Shown piece by piece: positions 5,258 through 10,280 of a stretch of 10,280 nt of DNA. The stretch spans positions 1 through 10,280 of the forward strand of contig CAJBLW010000173.1 in assembly GCA_903953985.1 (NCBI GenBank), given 5' to 3'. Numbering within the stretch: position 1 is the first letter of the stretch; each line of letters begins with the position of its first letter. Both the position numbers and the translations under genes were made by a program. Source of the stretch: an uncultured Burkholderiales bacterium. GTDB taxonomy: Bacteria > Pseudomonadota > Gammaproteobacteria > Burkholderiales > Burkholderiaceae_C. The notes under the pieces were generated by a model. It saw only the letters and a program-made list of their open reading frames with translations, did not search any database and was not told the origin of the DNA.

Positions 5258-7576
5258 ATGAATTTTCATCAATTTCGTGCCGAGGTCTTTCCATTTGTTT
5301 TGAGGGCACTGGCCTGCGCCGTTGTCAGCTTGCCCGCTTGGGCGGTCGATCCATTTACGGTGCGAGACATCCGTGTGGAGGGCTTGCAGCGTATCGAAGC
5401 GGGTACGGTGTTCGCGTCTTTGCCTTTGCGGGTCGGCGATCGTTACACCGACGACAAGGGGGCTGCGGCTATTCGTTCTTTGTTTGCTTTGGGCTTGTTC
5501 AAGGATGTGCGCCTGGAGACCCAGGGCGATGTGCTGGTGGTGGTGGTTCAAGAGCGCCCATCGGTAGCCTCTGTGGAGTTCATTGGGCTCAAGGAGTTCG
5601 ACAAGGATGTGCTGGTCAAGGCCCTGAAGGATGTGGGTCTGTCCGAGGGGCGACCCTTCGACAAGGCTGTGGCTGACAAGGCGGAGCAAGAGCTCAAGCG
5701 GCAATACATCAGCCGTAGCCTTTACGGTGCCGAAGTGGTCTCCACCTCCACGCCCATTGATCGCAATCGGGTGAATTTGACATTCACCATCACCGAGGGC
5801 GGTCCAGCCAAAATCGCGCAGATTGACATTGTGGGCAACCAGGCTTTCAGCGACGCTACTTTGCGCGACCAATTCAATTTGGACACGGGTGGCTGGATGA
5901 GTTGGTATACAAAGTCCGACCGTTACTCGCGCACCAAGTTGAATGCAGATTTGGAAGCTTTGCGCTCGTTTTACTTGTCGCAGGGTTTCCTGGAGTTCCG
6001 CATCGACTCCACCCAAGTGGCCATGTCGCCCAACAAGCAGGACATGGCCATCGCCATCAATATCACCGAAGGTGAGCGTTTTGTGATCTCTGGTGTCAAG
6101 CTAGAGGGCAATTACCTGGACCGCGATGACGAGTTCAAGGCTTTGGTCAAGATTGCCGTAGGCAAACCTTACAACGCAGAGACGGTGGCTGAAACCACCA
6201 AAGCTTTCACCGATTACTTTGGCAAGTTCGGATTTGCGTTTGCTCGTGTGGAAGCCAAGCCCCAAATCGACCGGCGCAACAACCAGGTTCAATTTGTACT
6301 GCTGGCCGAGCCGTCGCGCCGGGCCTATGTACGCCGTATCCAGGTTTCGGGCAACGATCGCACCCGCGACGAGGTCATCCGCCGCGAGTTTCGCCAGCTT
6401 GAAGCGGCCTGGTACGACGGCGACAAAATTCGCCTGTCACGTGATCGTGTTGACCGCCTGGGTTACTTCACCCAAGTGAACGTTGAAACGCTGGAGGTGC
6501 CCGGCGCGCCCGACCAGGTGGACCTCTTGTTCACGGTGGCCGAAAAGCCAACTGGCAGCATTTCTTTGGGCGCTGGTTTTTCTTCTGCGGAAAAAGTGGC
6601 CTTGAGTTTTGGCATCCGCCAAGAGAATGCGTTTGGTTCGGGCAATTACCTGGCGGTTGAAGTCAACACCAGCAAGTACAACCGCAACTTGGTGCTCAGC
6701 ACCACCGACCCTTATTTCACCCGGAATGGCATTTCCAGAACCCTGGATGTGTTCCATCGCACCACTCGACCGTATTTGGGGGATGTGAACGCCTACAGCC
6801 TGATCAACTCTGGGGCGGGTCTGCGTTTTGGCGTGCCAGTGACCGAAACCGACACCGTGTTCATGGGCGTCAATGCTGAGCAGACCGAAATCCGTGAGGG
6901 CACGGGATTGCCTGATGCCTACCGTGACTATGCGCAAAAATTTGGCGCCACCAGCACGGCCTTACCTTTGACGCTGGGCTGGGCCCGGGACGGTCGTGAC
7001 AGTGCTTTGGCCCCCACCCGGGGCAGCTTACAGCGTGTGAACGCCGATGTGAGTGTGGGCGGCGACGTTCGATACTTGCGGGCCAGTTACCAATACCAGC
7101 AGTATTTTCCGCTGACCAAAAAATACACCTTGGCATTGAATACCGATTTGGGCTGGGGCCAGGGACTCAAAGGGCAGGAATACCCCTTGTTCAAAAACTT
7201 TTACGTGGGTGGCTTGGGAAGCGTTCGGGGGTTTCAACAATCGACCTTGGGCCCACCAAAAACAACCACTCTCACCAACCTAACGCCTATTTATTTGGGC
7301 GGTGCGAAAAAATTGGTTTTCAACGCTGAATTCATCACCCCATTTCCTGGCGCTGGCAATGACCGAACACTGCGCCTGTTTGGATTCTCCGACTTCGGAA
7401 GTGCTTTCGGAGAGAATGAAAATGTATCTTTGGGCGATTTGAGGGCTTCTGCAGGTATAGGTTTGAGCTGGATTTCCCCGATGGGTCCTTTGCGTTTTTC
7501 CTATGCCACGCCGCTGCGCAAGCAGACAGACGATAAAATCCAGCGTCTTCAATTCCAAATCGGAACATCCTTCTAA
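5258..7576 (+). CDS. bamA: Outer membrane protein assembly factor BamA
   Basis: BamA is the essential core of the BAM complex, which folds and inserts beta-barrel proteins into the outer membrane. The 772-residue product (E. coli 810) has a signal peptide ending AWA-VDP (likely cut after residue 29). Five periplasmic POTRA domains start near FTVRDIRVEG (33), SVASVEFIGL (102), PAKIAQIDIVG (183), RFVISGVKLEG (274) and RAYVRRIQVSG (355). A 16-strand barrel runs from about 432 to the end. The loop-6 VRGF motif is at 656-659, and the last residue is Phe (FQIGTSF), the barrel-assembly signal. The start ATG has only a poor Shine-Dalgarno (AGAACG, 5243-5248). In related genomes rseP directly precedes bamA; here a 209-base gap does, so bamA probably has its own promoter, though I could not pin one down. 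The stop overlaps the skp start by one base. Confidence 0.97.
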   Translation: MNFHQFRAEVFPFVLRALACAVVSLPAWAVDPFTVRDIRVEGLQRIEAGTVFASLPLRVGDRYTDDKGAAAIRSLFALGLFKDVRLETQGDVLVVVVQERPSVASVEFIGLKEFDKDVLVKALKDVGLSEGRPFDKAVADKAEQELKRQYISRSLYGAEVVSTSTPIDRNRVNLTFTITEGGPAKIAQIDIVGNQAFSDATLRDQFNLDTGGWMSWYTKSDRYSRTKLNADLEALRSFYLSQGFLEFRIDSTQVAMSPNKQDMAIAINITEGERFVISGVKLEGNYLDRDDEFKALVKIAVGKPYNAETVAETTKAFTDYFGKFGFAFARVEAKPQIDRRNNQVQFVLLAEPSRRAYVRRIQVSGNDRTRDEVIRREFRQLEAAWYDGDKIRLSRDRVDRLGYFTQVNVETLEVPGAPDQVDLLFTVAEKPTGSISLGAGFSSAEKVALSFGIRQENAFGSGNYLAVEVNTSKYNRNLVLSTTDPYFTRNGISRTLDVFHRTTRPYLGDVNAYSLINSGAGLRFGVPVTETDTVFMGVNAEQTEIREGTGLPDAYRDYAQKFGATSTALPLTLGWARDGRDSALAPTRGSLQRVNADVSVGGDVRYLRASYQYQQYFPLTKKYTLALNTDLGWGQGLKGQEYPLFKNFYVGGLGSVRGFQQSTLGPPKTTTLTNLTPIYLGGAKKLVFNAEFITPFPGAGNDRTLRLFGFSDFGSAFGENENVSLGDLRASAGIGLSWISPMGPLRFSYATPLRKQTDDKIQRLQFQIGTSF

Positions 7577-8091
7577 TGAACACCTTGCGTCAAAAATTGT
7601 CCATGGCCTTGTTGGCCGCTGCCTGTGTGACCTCTATGGCCCAGGCCCAGGAGTTCAAGATGGGCTTTGTCAATACCGAGCGGATCTTCCGAGAGGCGGC
7701 AACTGCCAAGCAAGCGCAAGCCAAACTGGAGCAGGAATTCTCACGTCGGGAAAAAGAGTTGGTGGAAACCGGCAACAGTCTCAAACTGGCATCCGAAAAG
7801 TTCGAGAGGGAAGCCCCCACTTTGGCCGAGTCCCAGCGCACGACCCGCCAAAAGCAGTTGATCGAACAAGACCGGGAGTTCCAGCGTAAACGCCGTGAGT
7901 TCCAGGAAGACCTCAACGCCCGGAAAAATGAAGAGCAGCAAATTGTGGTCGAGCGTGCCAACCGTGCCGTCAAGCAAGTGGCTGAATCTGAAAAATACGA
8001 TGTGATTTTTCAGGAAGCTGTCTACATCAATCCCAAGCATGACATCACCGAAAAAGTCATCAAGGCGCTCACCGCCTCGGCGGCCAAGTAA
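7576..8091 (+). CDS. skp: Periplasmic chaperone Skp/OmpH
   Basis: Skp is a trimeric periplasmic holdase that carries unfolded outer-membrane proteins to BamA. The 171-residue product (E. coli mature form about 141) has a classic signal peptide cut after AQA (residue 24). A beta-strand follows with the family pattern MGFVNTERIF (29-38). A long, highly charged coiled-coil tentacle region spans roughly 45-125, rich in Glu, Gln, Lys and Arg. The return strand is YDVIFQEAVYINPKHDIT (141-158), with the terminal helix closing the trimer body. The start codon shares its first base with the bamA stop (TAATG), so translation is probably coupled; there is only a weak GGAA upstream. The gene is also annotated ompH in this group. 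Identification is firm from both sequence and context. Confidence 0.94.
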   Translation: MNTLRQKLSMALLAAACVTSMAQAQEFKMGFVNTERIFREAATAKQAQAKLEQEFSRREKELVETGNSLKLASEKFEREAPTLAESQRTTRQKQLIEQDREFQRKRREFQEDLNARKNEEQQIVVERANRAVKQVAESEKYDVIFQEAVYINPKHDITEKVIKALTASAAK

Positions 8092-8114
8092 CCGCGTCTG
8101 ACGGGTTCACCCCT

Positions 8115-9101
8115 GTGTCTTTGACGCTCGCCTCTCTGGTTGATCGGCTTGGCGGACGTCTGTGCGGTGACCCCGATTGGGTGATCGCTGGCCTGGCCTC
8201 CTTGCAATCGGCCGGGCCCAATCAGATCAGTTTTCTCAGCCATCCCAAATACCAAAGTCAACTCGCTGCAAGCCGTGCCGGGTGCGTGATCGTGGCGCCC
8301 GTTTTTGAAGTGCTGGCCAGTGAGGGACGATCGGCCATTGTGACCGACGATCCGTATGTGTACTTTGCGCGATTGACCCGTTTGTGGAAGCTGGCCCAAC
8401 AACCCCATCAAGGCCCTCGTATTCATCCTACCGCGGTCATCGACCCGGACGCCTGGGTGGCCGAGGACGCAGTGATCGGCCCTTTATGCGTGGTCGAGCG
8501 TGGCGCCAAGGTCGGCTCGGGTTCGGTGCTCAAGTCGCGTGTGACCTTGTCCGAAGGGTGCTCGGTGGGGGAGCGATGCATCCTTCATTCGGGGGTGGTG
8601 GTGGGCGCAGACGGTTTTGGTTTTGCCTTGCATCAAAACCAATGGGAAAAAATTGAACAACTGGGCGCAGTGCGCATTGGCGACGATGTGGAAATCGGGG
8701 CCAACACCTGCATCGACCGGGGTGCTCTGGACGACACCGTGATCGAAAATGGGGTCAAGCTCGACAACTTGATCCAGATTGGCCACAACGTGCACATCGG
8801 TGCGCACACGGCCATGGCTGGCTGTGTGGGGGTGGCGGGCAGTGCGCGCATTGGCGCGCATTGCACCGTGGGTGGCGGAGCGGTGGTGCTGGGGCACTTG
8901 ACGCTGGCTGACCAAGTACACATTTCGGCAGCCTCAGTGGTGACCCGATCCGTTCTGCAGCCGGGGCAGTACACCGGCATGTTCCCACTCGACAGCAATG
9001 CGAATTGGGAAAAAAACGCTGCCAGCCTCAAACAACTCTCCCGCTTGCGTGAACGCATCAAGGCTCTGGAGAGCGAGATTCAGAATAACAAGGAAACATG
9101 A
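8115..9101 (+). CDS. lpxD: UDP-3-O-(3-hydroxyacyl)glucosamine N-acyltransferase LpxD
   Basis: LpxD adds the second 3-hydroxyacyl chain, on the 2-amino group of UDP-3-O-acyl-glucosamine, in the third step of lipid A synthesis (cytoplasm). The 328-residue product has the LpxD plan. An N-terminal uridine-binding domain contains FLSHPKYQSQL (40-50). A left-handed beta-helix of hexapeptide repeats runs from about 100 to 280 and contains DGFGF (166-170) and the catalytic H224 in GHNVHIG. A C-terminal charged helix (about 303-325) follows. The GTG start at 8115 is favoured because SLTLASLVDRL matches the family N-terminus, although no good Shine-Dalgarno precedes it (23 bases after skp). By ungapped alignment from memory, the E. 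coli ruler residue M290 corresponds to V275 here. Overlaps fabZ by four bases (ATGA). Confidence 0.96.
   Translation: MSLTLASLVDRLGGRLCGDPDWVIAGLASLQSAGPNQISFLSHPKYQSQLAASRAGCVIVAPVFEVLASEGRSAIVTDDPYVYFARLTRLWKLAQQPHQGPRIHPTAVIDPDAWVAEDAVIGPLCVVERGAKVGSGSVLKSRVTLSEGCSVGERCILHSGVVVGADGFGFALHQNQWEKIEQLGAVRIGDDVEIGANTCIDRGALDDTVIENGVKLDNLIQIGHNVHIGAHTAMAGCVGVAGSARIGAHCTVGGGAVVLGHLTLADQVHISAASVVTRSVLQPGQYTGMFPLDSNANWEKNAASLKQLSRLRERIKALESEIQNNKET
9090..9094 (+). promoter_or_regulatory. fabZ ribosome binding site
   Basis: AAGGA lies inside the end of lpxD. Three in-frame ATG codons follow: 9098 (3 bases away, overlapping the lpxD stop as ATGA), 9104 (9 bases) and 9107 (12 bases). Spacing favours 9104; the ATGA overlap favours 9098. 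Confidence 0.55.
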
Positions 9102-9550
9102 CCATGATGGACATCCACAAAATTCTCAAACAGTTGCCGCACCGCTACCCCATCTTGCTGGTCGACCGCGTGTTGGAACTGGAAAAAGGCGTGCGCATCA
9201 AGGCGCTAAAAAACGTGACCATCAACGAGCCCCATTTTCAGGGGCACTTTCCCCACCGTCCGGTGATGCCGGGGGTGTTGATGCTTGAGGCATTGGCCCA
9301 GGCCGCGGCCTTGCTGGCTTTCGACACCTTGGGTGAAACGCCTGATGACCAGACCGTGTATTACTTTGCTGGCATTGACGGTGCGCGTTTCAAGCGCCCG
9401 GTGGAGCCAGGCGACCAGTTGATTCTGGAGGTGGAACTTGACCGCATGAAGGCCGGTATTTTTAAGTTCAAAACCCGAGCGAAGGTGGGCGACGAGATTG
9501 CGGTCGAGGCCGAGTTGATGTGTACCATGCGGAAAATCCCACAGGCTTGA
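9098..9550 (+). CDS. fabZ: 3-hydroxyacyl-ACP dehydratase FabZ
   Basis: FabZ dehydrates (R)-3-hydroxyacyl-ACP to trans-2-enoyl-ACP in fatty acid elongation (cytoplasm, hot-dog fold). It competes with LpxA and LpxD for the same 3-hydroxyacyl-ACP, so its place between them is functionally meaningful. The 150-residue product shows LPHRYPILLVDRV (13-25), the catalytic His in FQGHFPHRPVMPG (H50) and the catalytic Glu in LMLEALAQ (E64). These are spaced 14 residues apart, as in E. coli (H54/E68). YYFAGIDGARFKRPVEPGDQL follows. Start 9098 gives a 4-base overlap with lpxD; 9104 would shorten the protein by two residues and has better Shine-Dalgarno spacing. It lies 5 bases before lpxA. Confidence 0.96.
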   Translation: MTMMDIHKILKQLPHRYPILLVDRVLELEKGVRIKALKNVTINEPHFQGHFPHRPVMPGVLMLEALAQAAALLAFDTLGETPDDQTVYYFAGIDGARFKRPVEPGDQLILEVELDRMKAGIFKFKTRAKVGDEIAVEAELMCTMRKIPQA

Positions 9551-9555
9551 GCGGC

Positions 9556-10280
9556 ATGAGCAAGATCCACCCAACGGCCATCATCAGCCCAGGGGCCGAG
9601 CTTGACAGCTCGGTGTCTGTTGGGCCCTACACCTTGATCGGGCCCCATGTGTGCATCGGTGCGGGCACCACGGTGGCCAGCCACTGCGTGATCGAAGGCC
9701 ACACCACGATTGGCCGTGACAACCGGATTTTTCAGTTCAACTCCTTGGGTGCAGTGCCCCAGGACAAGAAGTACAACAACGAGCCTTGCGAATTGCACAT
9801 CGGAGACCGCAATACGATCCGCGAGTTTTGCACTTTTAACATTGGTTCTCCTGGCGACCGGGCTGTGACCTCGGTCGGCCACGACAACTGGATCATGGCC
9901 TATGTGCACCTGGCGCACGACTGCCAGGTGGGCAGCCACACGATCTTTGCCAACAACACACAACTGGCAGGCCATGTGGTGGTCGACGATTGGGTGATCC
10001 TGGGAGGATTTACCGTGGTGCACCAGTTTTGCCGCATCGGGGCGCACAGCTTCACGGCCATGAATTCTTTGTTATTTGCCGATCTGCCACCTTTCGTCAT
10101 GGCACAAGGCCAGCCAGCCCAAGCGCGTTCGATGAACTTTGAAGGCTTGCGCCGGCGCGGGTTCTCGGCCGAACGCATCAGCGCCGTCAAGGCCATGCAC
10201 AAAGCGCTATACCGAGACGGCTTGTCGCTCGGCGATGCCATGGCCCGCATTGCGGCTTTGGCCGTCGACAAGCCAGAGGC
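9556..10280 (+). CDS. lpxA: UDP-N-acetylglucosamine acyltransferase LpxA, 3' end cut
   Basis: LpxA transfers a 3-hydroxyacyl chain from ACP to the 3-OH of UDP-GlcNAc, the first step of lipid A synthesis. The frame is open from ATG 9556 to the window edge (241 full codons; the family is about 260, so only about 20 residues are missing). Hexapeptide repeats begin at IHPTAII. Catalytic H121 lies in VHLAHDC (E. coli H125), with H118, H140, H156 and K72 matching E. coli H122, H144, H160 and K76. RRRGFS (199-204) carries the equivalent of R204. E. coli G173 aligns without gaps to M169, the residue P. aeruginosa uses to select C10 chains. The segment HQFCRIGAHSF also looks Pseudomonas-like. The E. 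coli TIHRGT strand reads TFNIGS here (H99 to N95). It starts 5 bases after fabZ, without a clear Shine-Dalgarno. Confidence 0.95.
   Translation, partial: MSKIHPTAIISPGAELDSSVSVGPYTLIGPHVCIGAGTTVASHCVIEGHTTIGRDNRIFQFNSLGAVPQDKKYNNEPCELHIGDRNTIREFCTFNIGSPGDRAVTSVGHDNWIMAYVHLAHDCQVGSHTIFANNTQLAGHVVVDDWVILGGFTVVHQFCRIGAHSFTAMNSLLFADLPPFVMAQGQPAQARSMNFEGLRRRGFSAERISAVKAMHKALYRDGLSLGDAMARIAALAVDKPE

Noticed and set aside
5232..5259. TTGACT with AATAAT as a promoter at the bamA start
   Set aside because: The boxes fit at 16 bases spacing, but transcription would begin inside the coding sequence after the ATG and could not give the full BamA with its signal peptide.
5090..6016. 308-codon open frame on the minus strand over the 5' part of bamA
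   Set aside because: It lies opposite a clearly coding BamA POTRA region, has no recognisable domain, and reflects third-position GC bias of the real gene. Other long minus frames (3714-4469, 9361-10047) are rejected for the same reason.
8115..10280. lpxD and lpxA as a recent tandem duplication
   Set aside because: Both have hexapeptide-repeat helices, but LpxD has its own N-terminal domain and each matches its own ancient family; this is the standard lpxD-fabZ-lpxA order.

Overview
The window is one continuous stretch of bacterial core genome, with every gene on the + strand. Protein-level resemblance (EF-Ts, BamA, FabZ and LpxD sequences), moderately GC-rich codon use and the order frr / cdsA / dxr / bamA / ompH / lpxD / fabZ / lpxA point to a betaproteobacterium of the order Burkholderiales, most likely close to the Comamonadaceae. 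This placement rests on remembered family sequences, not on a search. There are no RNA genes, mobile elements, CRISPR arrays or phage genes.

Layout. Positions 1-577 hold the 3' part of rpsB (ribosomal protein uS2), followed by a strong intrinsic terminator (595-621). Then come tsf (EF-Ts), pyrH (UMP kinase) and frr (ribosome recycling factor), each with a good Shine-Dalgarno sequence. A second intrinsic terminator (2954-2978) closes that block. Next is a tight pair, cdsA (CDP-diacylglycerol synthase) and dxr (first committed step of the MEP isoprenoid pathway). A 209-base AT-rich gap follows. It holds a possible 29-codon hydrophobic ORF coupled to the dxr stop, a stem-loop and short direct repeats. 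The rest is an envelope-assembly block: bamA, skp/ompH, lpxD, fabZ and lpxA, the last cut by the window edge. These genes touch, overlap or are separated by at most 23 bases.

How the genes work together. The first half serves translation (uS2, EF-Ts, RRF) and UMP phosphorylation. The middle supplies phospholipid precursor (CdsA) and isoprenoid precursor (Dxr). The last block builds the outer membrane: BamA inserts beta-barrel proteins, Skp chaperones them across the periplasm, LpxA and LpxD put 3-hydroxyacyl chains on the lipid A precursor, and FabZ draws on the same 3-hydroxyacyl-ACP pool.

The main departures from the expected pattern are these. (1) uppS is absent from its usual place between frr and cdsA, where a terminator sits instead. 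(2) rseP is absent from its usual place between dxr and bamA, where only the 209-base gap is found. (3) LpxA has methionine (M169) at the acyl-chain ruler position, as in Pseudomonas aeruginosa, which predicts a C10 rather than C14 3-hydroxyacyl chain. I found no evidence of a wholly new system; the rewired junctions around cdsA-dxr are the most unusual feature.
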